In this document: positions 13,414-35,900 of the stretch, piece after piece
How the letters are laid out: every line of letters begins with the position of its first letter
Position numbering within the stretch: position 1 is the first letter of the stretch
Assembly: GCA_020284085.1 (NCBI GenBank)
Contig: JACEVL010000207.1
Span: forward strand, 385,001 to 449,000
DNA: 64,000 nucleotides
Source of the DNA: Aporrectodea caliginosa
Taxonomy: Eukaryota > Annelida > Clitellata > Crassiclitellata > Lumbricidae
Direction of reading: 5' to 3'
Translations under genes and position numbers: made by a program
Notes under the pieces: generated by a model
The model's input: the letters and a program-made list of their open reading frames with translations, nothing else
Database searches by the model: none
What the model was told of the DNA's origin: nothing

Positions 13414-14721
13414 GTAAGCAGCATAATCACCGTCATCAGCAACATTATCATGGTTATCATCAGCATGATAATCAAATAGCTGCTGCTATCACCATCATCG
13501 ACATTATCACCACTGCATATACATAATACATACGTAAATACATGCATACATACCTACATAAATACACCACCACCACCACCATCACAGAAACATGAATGCA
13601 GCCAAAAGAAGTAAGTAATTACTTGCCTGTCTTTTCTTGGGCGACTTCCAGACTAGATTTTTGATGATTTTCTGGAGCTGTGGTGCCCCATACTTGGGTG
13701 GATCATTAGCACAGCTTACTCCTACACACATTTCAGAAGATGAGGTCATGCAATCATAAAATATGCACATGAATAGTGACCTGGTTTTTCCCCCAACCAG
13801 AATTTCCACATTTCAGCCCAGAAGCTTCACTGTGGTCGGTCCAACTTTCTGGAATAGATTACCTAGAATCTTACGACATAGCTTCTTGGTCTTTCTTTAC
13901 CTCTATTTCGTAAGTGCTTTAAATCCATTTTCTTCGATCCTGGTTTTCCATCGTTAGGTTGAAAGTGCCTCTGATGCATTTCTCTTGAAGAAGCGCTATA
14001 TAAATTTGTGAATACATTATATTACATAAATGCACATGAACAACAAAAATGAACACGTGTGACATACATGAATATGCATGAGGTCAATTTAAAGGGACAA
14101 AGAAACAAACTAGCAAAATAAAACTGCTAAAATAAATTCACATATAACAATGAAGTCCCTAGGGAAAAATCCTTTATATGGGGCAGGTAGCTAGAGCAAA
14201 ACATTTATCAGTCTGTTACTTATTTAATTGCCTTTCAGCCTCATTTACCTTACCTTGCCAGACCCATTAACTGTGTCTTACCACTCTGACCTACTTTATT
14301 AATCTGACCTACTTTATCAACCTACCAACTTTACCAACCTGACCTACTTTACCATCAAGACCTACTTTGCCAACCCGACATACCTTGCCACCCGACCTAC
14401 TTTAACACCCTGACCTACTTTGCCAACCTGACCTACTTACCACCCTGACCTACATTACCACCCTGACCTACTTTCTCAACCTGACCTACTTTACCACCCT
14501 GACCTACTTTATCAACCAGACCTAACTAACCTTACCTTAACTTACCGTACCCTCGTAACTTGCTCAAAACTCACCTGGTTTTGTGTGGATCAGTCGGACA
14601 GCAGGTGAAACGTTGGAAAAGTCTACCCCAGAGAACACATTCAGATCAGAGATCTTCATTGAAGTGAGAAACTCGTTCAGATCGTTCCAGAAAGGAGAAT
14701 GTTGCTGGTCTGAAGAAACGT
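4541..14721 (-). CDS. Conserved multi-exon protein of unknown identity, C-terminal coiled coil (5' end missing)
   Basis: Eleven minus-strand coding exons join without a frame break: 14721-14575, 13731-13627, 13154-13047, 12476-12379, 11385-11316, 10517-10325, 10029-9881, 9095-8854, 6359-6244, 5475-5394 and 4802-4541, about 523 codons. I do not recognise the family. Visible pieces in order are SDLNVFSGVDFSNVSPAVRL, a basic stretch NLVWKSPKKRQ, YGWFLTGSQALDTESWGDDY, PLPFDPVAVDHYRHDDMPRL, NELFVLYNGRLLEPVPEPQP, and finally a heptad-like EVEEENQKLEEENKRYIRK coiled coil ending in KCKV. No signal peptide or membrane segment is seen. Introns after exons 2 and 5 use GC donors (GCAAGT). Exon 8 has a weak pyrimidine tract but only that acceptor keeps phase. 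No start codon or upstream exon was found in 14722-16300, so the N-terminus is unresolved. Confidence 0.75.
6360..8853. other. Large intron (8/9) of the unnamed gene
   Basis: The intron between exons 8 and 9 is AT-rich. It contains a long imperfect array of AAGACCAAG-type units at about 8105-8575 and a degenerate TTTCTGAACCA repeat at about 8620-8810. The frames open here have no family signature. Confidence 0.5.
8105..8575. repeat. Imperfect AAGACCAAG-unit tandem repeat
   Basis: The sequence repeats variants of CAAGACCAAGAC with interruptions, including a roughly 190-base non-repetitive island near 8210-8390. A shorter patch of the same units occurs at about 11195-11265 in another intron of the same gene. 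Confidence 0.6.
9400..9440 (+). mobile_element. LINE 3' terminus (AATAAACGAATAT tail)
   Basis: The motif AATAAACGAATATTATTATA recurs at the ends of retroelement fragments in this window (near 6157, 31640 and 56353). At 31640 it directly follows a LINE reverse-transcriptase end, so the short copies are read as 3' tails of that family. Confidence 0.45.
10798..11152. repeat. 32-bp minisatellite (TTGGCTTCTGACTATGGC unit)
   Basis: About ten copies of a 32-base unit alternate two related halves, TTGGCTTCTGAYTAYGGC and TTGGCTTCTGATCA. Units differ by single transitions, which is usual for a minisatellite. The array lies in the intron between exons 5 and 6 of the unnamed gene. Confidence 0.85.
12866..12965. 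repeat. (GTAT)n-type microsatellite
   Basis: Interrupted TATG/GTAC tetranucleotide repeats. They create long spurious Thr/Tyr/His reading frames on the minus strand. Confidence 0.85.
13362..13412. repeat. (ATC)n microsatellite
   Basis: A run of CAT/ATC trinucleotides inside the intron between exons 2 and 3 of the unnamed gene. It produces a spurious poly-Asp frame on the minus strand. Confidence 0.9.
13760..14025 (+). mobile_element. L2/CR1-like LINE 3' end fragment
   Basis: The plus strand encodes FQPRSFTVVGPTFWNRLPR, the typical extreme C-terminal block of L2/CR1-type LINE ORF2 proteins. It is followed by a 3' UTR ending in GAAGAAGCGCTATATAAATTTGTGAATAC. The GCGCTATATAAAT tail is shared with many SINE-like copies in this window, which suggests that those copies use this LINE's machinery. 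Confidence 0.65.
14275..14535. repeat. Imperfect 19-20 bp minisatellite (CTGACCTACTTTACCAAC unit)
   Basis: A dozen or so degenerate copies of a unit close to CTGACCTACTTTACCAACC lie in the intron between exons 1 and 2 of the unnamed gene. They end about 40 bases from the exon 1 donor. Confidence 0.75.
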
Positions 14722-15119
14722 CTACAAAAGATGGATAATAACACAACAATTAACAATAACAGTAATTATAATTCAACAACAGAATAATTGATAACAATAA
14801 TAGTAATGGTAATATGACATCACAACATTATTATTATTACAGGAATTATGAATCATATTATAAAATAAGTTTAAAGACCAAACTAGTAATGACAAGCATT
14901 AGTGTCATGATAAGATTTTGCCATGGTAACGAAATGGCAAAATAGAAGCTACAATGATGGTATGCTACCATGGCAATTAACTTACTGGCAAAATGGAAGC
15001 CACTATCCGATGATGGCATGTTACCATGACAATTCACTTACTGGAAAAATGGTGAAAAGTTACCACAATTAATTTACTGGCAAAACAGGACCTCCTATCC
15101 GTGGGACCATGATCAACAG
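14722..15119. other. Sequence upstream of the first recognised exon of the unnamed gene
   Basis: AT-rich with repeated ATGGCAA/TTACCATG words. No start codon exon, promoter motif or known repeat could be recognised. Confidence 0.4.
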
Positions 15120-15499
15120 CTGAACGTGCTATTTTGTTTTCAAATATATTGTTTAAAATTCTCAGCCTTATCGTAACGAAATGGAAAGCAATGTAACTTT
15201 AAACTTAGGTAAGTAAGTAGGTATATTCTTTATTAACCGATTGCTAATCGTACTTTGGTGTACAGACATCTCATAAACACAGTTAAAAAGTATACAATAT
15301 CCTGACAATAAATGTTTTTCGCATCACGTAAGTTTGTTAGTAAGCAATTAAGTGAAAAAATATCTCTTAATAAACGAATTACCAACCGCACCTTGGTGTA
15401 CAATCAATATAGAATATACTATATAAGGGCCTATGTATAGTAGGCTACTCTGTGGTATAGTGCCAGCCTGGAGAAAGGAGGAGGGCGACACAGCGTCGT

Positions 15500-16260
15500 T
15501 AAACAGAAACTAACTGACACAAACATTATTCTTCGCAAGCGGTTGAAAACCATTCTATTCAATCGTGGTCTTATATATACGATCTGTGGATTACGAGTTT
15601 TCCTGTAGAGGAGCTACATAAAGACGCTCTTACAATTATAATAGTAACTCTCTTACTGTAAATCTTTAAAAAATAAATGTCTAAGGCACTAGCTACAAGT
15701 TAAGTACGTCAATGTCACCAGCATATCTATCGGTGCTGCGTCAAGTCAGAGTGATTGTCCACAGATATATAAACACCATGAGAACAATGTCCTGCTGCCT
15801 GGAGATCCGAAAACTTGAGAAGCTGCCATGGACCATGGCGGATTGTATTTGGAAAGAGATGGGAAGGCAGACTGGGTGGTTTTGAGTAAGATGACACGGA
15901 AAATTATTTTGAAAGTGTCGAAAAGGATGGGATGAATTAAGAAGTCAATGGGAAGAGAACACGGCAAGTCCAGTCAAAACAAGTTCCCGTGATAAGCCTA
16001 GGACTTCAATATCTCGATCGCAGTCAAATTTGATCCCCTTTATAATCGAAGCCGCCTGAGCTCAGTAAAAAACTAGTCGAGTTGAACCGAATGTTAATTT
16101 TATCTGCCTGACCTCTTACGAGCTTGACCTCTTTGAACCTTTTTTGACCCCTCTGCCTATCGATTATGTTTTGACAGCGCCTGTGAATAAGCTGGTTCCC
16201 GCGACTTCGCTTTTTCGCTGTAGAAATTCCGAAATTACGATTAAGATTACGATTAATAAA
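15500..16260. mobile_element. Repeat cluster downstream of PAP2-like gene A
   Basis: The block contains an L2-like LINE tail (15530-15660), a repeat around CTGCGTCAAGTCAGAGTGATTGTCC (from about 15735, also at 29705 and as a diverged copy near 48320) and a SINE-like end GTGAATAAGCTGGTTCCCGCGACTTCG (about 16185) also found near 31830, 48727 and 59430. No host coding sequence is evident. Confidence 0.55.
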
Positions 16261-16307
16261 CAATGTTGTTTTACGTCACAATATATAATATTGTTGACAC
16301 TCGGCAT

Positions 16308-27355
<11,048 letters not shown>

Positions 27356-28348
27356 TGCGATGATCAGATGACAATCAACTCATATGTCAACAGTTCGAAT
27401 CTCGTACGAACCAAGAAAGCACCGTTCACCTACGCGACTGTCGAGAGACTCGAGACCTTTGTGGTTGCTCAGTGCTGCCGTCTGCCGATGGAGTCGTGGG
27501 TTGTTACACTTCAATTAACTACGTGGTCGGTCAACTGTGACTTAACGGTGCAATAATTCAAACGAAGAAACAAGTTTTACCTATAACTTTTCCGCATTAG
27601 TTCGCATAGGCTTGCTTTAGTCAGTACAGCGGAAGTTTTCAACCAAGGCAGCCTATATATCCACATTCTGACAATACAATACAATAGCACAATTGACCCT
27701 ACAACTGTGTTTTGATAATGCCCTCCTTCCAAAGCTCAGAGGTGCACACGACCGTACGACAGAATATAGTGCGGAGCAATCGTGAGTGAAGGCCCTGCAC
27801 AGTTAGTAACTGCTTCAGGCGAGGGTCGAGCCCGTGCTCTCCGCGTTACATGTCGGAAGATCTAAAGAATCTAAAAACCTTACCTTTCCAGACCACATCG
27901 CCCAGCTATCTGGCACCTGCCATATGCACATTCGTGAACTTTGTCGACTGCGTCCAATAGGCTATGGTACTTGATAACAATACCGCCTGCACAATAGCCG
28001 CATCAGTTGTTCACTTGTTTATTCCAAACTCAACTACTGTAATTCCTTTTTCTACAACATCGACTCTTCTCAAATAACGATCTAAAGAATCGGCCACCGA
28101 TATAGGCCTATAATCTAATCATATAATTTCTATAGCGCCATTATAAAATGCTCTAGCCCTGCCAGCATGGGCATTAGATGGGATCCAAATGCGCTATTCG
28201 GGTCTCACATACGAATATTGATTATGTTTGTGGTCCATGTGGGCATGCTGGCAGTGATGGCATCCTTGATGGTAGTCCTAAAAAGAATCTCAATCCGGTC
28301 AATTGCAAGGACCAATCCGACGAGTTGTAATCTTTCGTAATACATGTA

Positions 28349-28420
28349 GGGGAGACCGGAGCAAGAGAGGCACTTTTGGAACCACCATACCTGGTATACC
28401 ACTCTTTCCCCGATCTCCCC
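28349..28420. mobile_element. 72-bp pogo-like miniature element
   Basis: It begins GGGGAGACCGGAGCAAGAG and ends ATCTCCCC, with TA on both sides, and has an internal palindrome CACCATACCTGGTATACCAC. The ends match the 2.4-kb pogo-like element at 45033-47466. A diverged sister lies at about 44133-44216 in unit B. Confidence 0.75.
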
Positions 28421-28440
28421 TACCGGCGTCAAAGAACATA

Positions 28441-29169
28441 ATTAGCTGTCGGATGCAAATATTTTATGCATGGAAGTAGATAACAATTTCTCGAATCTTG
28501 TCTGTGTCTAGTCTTCGATTGTAATTCCGCGTTGAGAAATCAATAGGAGTAGGCCAACTACCACGTTCAGTGACTTAAACCGAACGGTGTCAAAGTTAAA
28601 TTAGACCGCTATAGAAAAATAATACGAATGCTAATAAGTACATATGCACCATTAAACATGATGCCATTGCTAGTCTATAATTATAGTAAATTTGATGACT
28701 TGTGTACTTTAAGCTGATCTGCTATGGACCATGGACCAAAATTAATGCTTTGTAAGGTGTTCATTTTGATTGATTAATTTTTTTATTTGGCAACCATAAC
28801 AGTAATAAACCATTCAGTAACATTGGCAAACAAGTATGGAGTAATTAACATTAATTCAATTCATAGGAGCAGATCGATTTACAAACATATTCATCCTTAA
28901 AAATAAAAACAGAAGCACTAGTCATGCCTCACACGAGGTTACATCCAGGGGCGTCTACACCATGTAAACCTAGGAGCAAATGCTCCAACCAAGAAATAGG
29001 CGGGGGGAAGACCTCATTGCGAAATTAGGGGGAAATTCAATTTTTTTAAATGTCGTACCACGGGAAGGGGAGCGGAGGGGTAGTTGCTCCAGTGACTTAG
29101 GGGGGGTAGACGCCCCTGGCTACATCTCACATCTGTTACAGTAAACGAGATGTAGCTTATCCATGGGAT
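28441..29169. other. Spacer between the two duplicated units
   Basis: No gene is seen. The spacer holds a small hAT element at 28946-29118 and otherwise AT-rich sequence. Confidence 0.5.
28946..29118. mobile_element. Small non-autonomous hAT element, 173 bp
   Basis: Inverted ends CAGGGGCGTCTAC and GTAGACGCCCCTG are flanked by GTTACATC (28938-28945) and GCTACATC (29119-29126), which agree at seven of eight positions. Confidence 0.8.
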
Positions 29170-29357
29170 CTTAACCAGTTATGCCATTTTGTTTTCAAAT
29201 AAAATTGTATTGTTTAAAATTCTCATCCTTATCGTAATGACATGGAAAGCAATGGAACTTTAAACTTTTGTACTCTGTGGTAGTACCAGTCCCAGACCTC
29301 GAGAAAGGAGGAGGGCGACGTTGTGACACAGCGTCGTTCAATATAAACTAACTAATT

Positions 29358-29416
29358 GTATTGTATTGTATTGTATTGTATTGTATTGTATTGTATTGTA
29401 TTGTATTGTATTGTAT
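29358..29416. repeat. (TTGTA)n microsatellite
   Basis: About twelve TTGTA units adjoining a minus-oriented GCGC...ATAG SINE-like end. Confidence 0.95.
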
Positions 29417-30004
29417 TTGAACACTTGTTATAGCGCCCCTACCAGATTGCCTATTCAGAGGCGCTCCCTGTGTAATAACTGTGTATCATTGCTCAACAGA
29501 CAAAAGCGGTTGAAAAAGCATTCTATTCAATCGTGGTCTTGTTATATACGATCTCTGGATTACCGACGACGAGTTTTCTTGTAGAGGAGCTACATAAAGA
29601 CGCTCTTACAATTATAATAGGTTAACTCTTTTACTGTAAATCGTTAAAAATGTATAAGGCACAGCTACAAGTTAATTATATCAATGGCGCCAGCTTATTT
29701 ATCAGTGCTGCGTCAAGTCAGAGTGATTGTCCATAGATCTATACACGCACCATGAGAACAATGTCCTGTTGCTTGGAGATCCGACGGCATGGCCCGTGGT
29801 GGATAATTGTATTTTGGAAAGAAATGGGAAGGCAGACTGGATAGACTTGAGTCAGATGTCGGGGGAAATGTTTTAAAAGTGTAGAAAAGGATGGGACGAA
29901 TTAAGAAGTCAATGGAAAATAGATCACTGGAAATACAGCCAGAAAGGTACCCATAAAACATAAAAATTAAAATTAAAATAAAAATAAAAATAAAATAAAA
30001 TAAA

Positions 30005-31660
30005 AGCCCTAAAGGAGTACCATTGATGAAAAAATCTTAGAACGCATCAACCAAATCGTCAAAAGTGGCTCTGCTTCAGTTTTCGCCCTTAAACCACTCA
30101 AAAACCATGATACATCTTTGCTTCTCACAAATCGTACGACATACTGTTTCAAGCAATGAATCAGGAACTTAAGCATGTGGTCGATTGGTTTCGAGTGAAC
30201 AAGTTATCTTTGAACCTCAATAAAACTAATTACGTATTATTTTGTTCACATCGAAAGCCTATTCCTGAAGTTAAAGGAACAGTTTTTATGGATAATAAAC
30301 CTTTACCCCAAGTAACTTCGGTCAAATTCCTGGGAGTATATGTAGATCAGTTTTTAACTTGGAAAGTACATATAGAAAATATTTCTAAGAAAGTGGCGAA
30401 AAGTGTAGGTATCTTGGCCCGTACTGCCCACCTTCTACCGACTAGAATTAGACTTAGCCTATATTACTTCTTAGTCCACCCTTATCTCTCTTATTGCAAT
30501 GTAGTGTGGGCCTCTAATTACCCTTCTCGATTGGTTAGGTTAACTTCATTACAAAAAAGAGCGGCCAGAAATATCTTGGGTAACTTCTTAGGCCATGTTA
30601 CAGAAATTGAACATTTGTAATATAGAACAGATTAGAATCAAACAGACCTCAGAGTTCATGTTTAAATATATGCTTAATCTTTTGCCTGGAGCTTTTACTG
30701 ACTTCTTTAGCTTGACATCCCAATCTAATCCTTACAATGTTCGGAGGACTTCTTCCAATTATAGAGGAATTGCCACTAGAACGAATACACGGAAATTCTC
30801 CATCAAGAGTGCTGGCCCTAGGACATGGAATAATCTCCCTGTTGCCATTCGTGTTTCTCCTAGCATTTCAGTATTTAAAACGAAACTCCATCATTACTTA
30901 CTGTCTGTGGATCCCTGACTCCCAGCATGCTTCCCCTGCTATTACCTGCCGTACATGCTCAAATTCGTACATACTGTGCTCGATGCAGACACTCACTGTG
31001 TGTAATTTTTGATATTTAGTTAACTAGTTAAGATGTAAAAATTTTGGTACCCTCATGCATAACCTGCATGCCACGTTTCCCTGTTAGCGGGACCCTGGTC
31101 CCTTAAGGGTTTCTCACCCTTTGCTTTTTGTTGGCGATTCTATAATATATTTGTGATGTTGTGATGTTGCCTACTTGAAGGAATAAAATTTTTGGTTATG
31201 GTTATGGTTACTCCCTACAGCTGGTCACTCGCGCAACCATCAGAGCAAGAGCAATGTATACCATCCCCGCTTGGTGGGGACTGGCGAGCGAAAAAGACAA
31301 GTCCCTTATAGAACGACTTATTAACAGACTAAAACGCTCTGGATTTACTCACACAGATTTCCCTTCTGCGAAAGTTCTTGCCGTTATTCAAAGCTGTTCT
31401 ATTAATGAGAATCATTCACTCAAATGCCTTTTCCCCAAACGACATTTCACCCCCTATTTTCTCAGGGTCAGACCACTTAACTTTAACCTTCTTGACAAAG
31501 ACTCGCCAAACTTTATATCCCGAATGTTATTCCTTTACTCTTACTAAGCTATTACTTTATATTATGTTATACTAATACTATCTACATGTAGCTTTTCTAT
31601 GTACACCTACAGCGTTATGTTTGTTGTTAACACAATAAACGAATATATTATGATGTGATA
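30005..31660 (+). mobile_element. LINE B (outer), split by LINE A
   Basis: The frame before 30140 (IDEKILERINQIVKSGSASV to LLLTNRTTY) and the frame after about 31208 (SLQLVTRATIRARAMYTIPA, then WWGLASEKDKSLIERLINRL to FISRMLFLYSY) join in the same reading frame once the inner LINE is removed. The signature AWWG...LIERLINRLKRSG is typical of the extreme C-terminus of Jockey/CR1-type ORF2 proteins. The 3' UTR ends in AATAAACGAATAT. Confidence 0.75.
30140..31207 (+). mobile_element. LINE A (inner), CR1-group reverse transcriptase end
   Basis: Frames 30156-30620 and 30595-30918 encode the reverse-transcriptase palm/thumb end: VVDWFRVNKLSLNLNKTNYV, VKFLGVYVDQFLTWKVHI, YYFLVHPYLSYCNVVWA and LQKRAARNI, then FSIKSAGPRTWNNLP. 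A one-base-type frame change separates them near 30600. The catalytic FADD region is missing (5' truncation near 30140). The 3' end is a TTATGG repeat, usual for CR1-like elements. This insertion is absent from unit A. Confidence 0.85.
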
Positions 31661-31947
31661 GGCCTACAATATTTCGATCGTAGTAAACTTTGACGCCTTT
31701 CTAACTCCAAGATCCGCCTGAGCTCAATAAAAATTAGGTGAGTTGAACCGTTTTATCTGCCTGACCTCTTTGATCTTGACCTGGAACCGATTTAACCCCG
31801 CCTCCTATCGATTATGTGTTGATTAAACGTGTGCGAGAAAACCGGTTCCCGGGACTTCGCATTTTTCGTTGTATAAATTTCGAAATTACGATTAATAAGC
31901 AATGATGTTTATGTCACAATATATAGGCCTAGTATTATAGTTGATAT

Positions 31948-32365
31948 TCATGAGTAGCGCACGAAGCTGGAAAACATGCCAGATTGCTGCTGCATCTGAA
32001 CTGGACTGTACGCTGTTGCATATCCTCCACCGTTCCCTTGGAAACCGTATATGTTTCCGCCGCCACCGCCACTTGGATTAGGATACAGATTGTAGACTGG
32101 AAGATTGGCATCTGCAGATTTTGGAACCTCAAAGACTGGACGTACATCAACGCCTGATGCTGCAGTCACTGTTACCTCCTGTTGTAGCAACTTCTTTTCT
32201 TGAGTTGAATCGGATGCCGGACAAAGGATGCCGCAGACGAAAAGAATCTACATAAGTAAATAAATAAGTAAGAGAGTGAGCGAGAGAGGGGGAGAGGGGA
32301 AAATAGAGAGCAAGATAGAGAAACAGACAGACAGAGCAGAGCGAGAGAGACACAGAAAGAGAGAC

Positions 32366-32404
<39 letters not shown>

Positions 32405-32757
32405 GACAGAAAGAGAGACACAGAGAGATACACACACAGAGAGACAGAAACAGAGACAGAGACAGACAGAGACAGACAGAGTATAATAGACGTAGGACAG
32501 AGAGAGTATAATAGACGTAGGACCTCTCACAAACTTTGCAGACTTGCACATTGCTGATCATTTATCATTATACCACAGATTCTGTGTGTGTCTCTCTCTC
32601 TGCGTCTCTCTCTTCTGTGTCTGTCTGTCTGTCTCTTTCTCTCTCTCTCTCATGCACACATTGTCTGTCCTTCTGTCAGTGTGTGCATGGGAGAGAGGGA
32701 GAGACAGACAGACAGAGACAGACAGACAGACAGACGGACAGACAGACACAGTGACAG

Positions 32758-32796
<39 letters not shown>

Positions 32797-32850
32797 CTTT
32801 CCGCCTCTCTCTGTCTGTCTGTCTCACTGTCTGTCTGTCTGTCTGTCGTC

Positions 32851-32935
<85 letters not shown>

Positions 32936-35900
32936 AACTTCAAATCCACCTCCACCCGTTTATTCCGATACGGTTGTCTTTTCGGTTACGACCTATTATG
33001 GAGAAATTGTTAGAGCATGATCGTATCAGCCTCGATGTTCAGATTCACTGACATAGATCACCTAATAATGGCAGTAGATAAATAAATGTAATCATATTTT
33101 GGAGCTCTCAACAAAGCTTAACCTACCGCTAGTATTCCAATCACATTTCCCAGAACGACGCTAACAATGACGTCACTAAAGAAATGCGCATTGTCGCCCA
33201 CACGTGAGATGCTGACGTAGATGGCAGCAGCATAGCAGCCAGCCTGAAGCACATGTCTCAGCATCCTGATTGGCTTCCAGGTCAGTCGAACTTGCAGGTA
33301 AATCTAACAGCACAACAGAATGAATACTAAAGAACAAATGTTATTGCATTGTATTGTATCTGAAAACTTTTAAAGAGCCTCTATGAGTATTGACTATTCA
33401 GAGGCGCTAAAGGGGCGCTATATAAATTTAAGGTGATTGATAGATTAACCAAAGAATTACCAAATACGAGTATCAGTTATTGTCTTACTGATGAACGATT
33501 AATTACGAAACAAAACAAATAAACAGATCATTAAACAACGAATATTTATAATTAAAAGAACGAATATAAAATTAAAAGAACAAATATTTATAATTGAAAG
33601 AACGAATAATTATTTATAATTGAAAGAAAACATTATTTATAACTATAAGAACGAGTATTTATAATTAAAAGAACGATTGTTTATGATTAAAGAACGAACA
33701 TTATAGAATGTATATCGAAAAATGAATAGGCCTACTGAAAGACGAATAATTTAAAAAAATCGAAGTTCTGGACCAGAGGCCAACATATTTTGAAGTTTAT
33801 ATGAAATTTAACAATCGTACATATATTTATATGATATATATGCATGTGCGTTTGCTCTCGCATGTGTGTGTGTGCGTGTGTGCATGCGTGCGTGTGTGGC
33901 CTGTGATACGCGTTATATCCATGGTACAACTGAAGTTATCTAACCTACATCTACTGCGCTGTATAAATACTAAATTACAATTACAACAGTAAGTCTATTT
34001 ACAATCTGGATTAAGAATTCTTACGAGCAGATAAGCAGCAAAATAGTGAGTCAGTGTAGTGTGAAGCGTTGGAAAAGACTGCCTGTTGCAGAAACAAACA
34101 AGAAAGAGATAAACATATTAAACAAAAACAAGATACCTTTAGCGATTATCTATCTCCTCCCTTCTATCTCTGTCTATGTGTTCTTATATCTCTGGTTATC
34201 TGTAAGTCTCTGCAAATCTCTGTCTTTCTGTCTTTCGGCTTTTCTCGCCCCTTCCTGCCTCCTTCATCCGATAATTTATTTTTGGCTTTCATCCTTTTTG
34301 GCTTTCCTGCATTCCGCCACACCTTTCTTCCTTCTTTCCTCGCTCCCTCTTTCCCTTCCATTCACTTTTCTACCTTCCCTCTCGCACTCTCTCCTCCATC
34401 CCTCCCTCCCTCCCTTCCTCCCTCCCTCTCTCCTATCTTCACATTTTAGCACTGTGTGCTACGTTCGCATGTCATCGACTGGTGAGTTGCAGGAGAGTTT
34501 ACATGTTACTGTGCAGGTCAGGAAGCACAGGCCTACGCATGCATCGCGTTTAGGGCCTATGAATACGAACATAGGTAGTTCTGCGCCTCAGGTTCAGTTC
34601 TACTTTAAACAAAAGTAGGCCTATTCATAAATTAGTAAATCAGTCAGTCAATGAATCGATCAATCAGTCAATCAACTAATCAATCAATTAATCAATTAAT
34701 CGATCGGTCAGTTAATCAATGAGTCGATCTGTCAGTCAGTCAATCAACGAATCGATCGGTAAGTCCATTAATTAATTAATTAATCAATCAGTTAATCAAT
34801 CAGTCAATGAATGAATCAATTAGGTAATCAGTCAGTCAGTTAATCAATGAATCAATCAATGAATTAATCAGTCAGTCAATCAGTGAATCGATCGGTAAGT
34901 CCGTCAATTATGCCTAGTCACCCAATTAATGAAACTATGTCTGTGTATGCCTATATATAGACTAGCCTATTACCTGGCCCTTGACAGCGTGATCATGTTT
35001 GTCTCTTGGCACCGGTAGTTCTCCACAAAGACGCTGGGTCCTGATGAGGAACAGTTGTAGGACGCTGGGTCCGGTCGACAGACGGCGATGAAGTAAGGTT
35101 TCAATCGGCCTGAACTGTACTTTCCGACGTCCACCAGGCTCAGTACAACGGCAAATCCAAAGTACATGGAACCGAGTACATTGTACAGAACGAAGATGAT
35201 ACGCGTTATAGAACAGTAGGGAGTCAAGCTGTACCCCGCTGGTTCGTTCGCAGTACACTTGCAATAGATGTAGCGAGACATCTCAACTAGTAAGATCTAC
35301 GGGTAGAAAGATTAGACACAATTTGAGGGGTAAGATAAGAAAGGATCATTTTAGGTGAGATAAGATGAGATACGATGATTAAACGAGATAAGATGAGATG
35401 ACATAAGATGACATAAGATAAGATGAGATGACATGAGATGACATAAGATGACATAAGATGACATAAGATAAGATGAGATGACATAAGATGACATAAGATA
35501 AGATGAGATGACATAAGATGACATAAAGGATGAGATGAGATGATACGAACTGAAACTGCATGAGGTAAGATAAATAAGGTAGCGTTGATCTAATAATGTA
35601 AACTTATCCAATGTAATCTAATCTGATAAGTTTAAAATATTAAGGCTCAAGATTGCATCAACCGTACCTTACTTACCTTTCATTCTCTTGCATTGTCTTT
35701 TAGTGTACCTTACCATACCGAGCATTTCTTAACCGCAGCTTCCTTTGTCTAATATTACCTTAACCTCGCCACAACTTCCTTACTTTATCTATCGTTGGTC
35801 TACGGTCAACTCAAACTGCGACCTATGTTTGGGAGTAGAGTAGAAGACCTATCATGGACAGAAGTAGAATGAATGGAGAAAATTACATTAAAAACGAAAC

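Noticed and set aside
33127..33303. Apparent loss of the exon 5 splice acceptor in PAP2-like copy B (CAGG to CAAG), which would shift the frame
   Set aside because: The real acceptor is 12 bases upstream (TTAG followed by ATTTACCTG) in both copies; it gives IYLQVRLTWK, the expected family sequence, with no frameshift.
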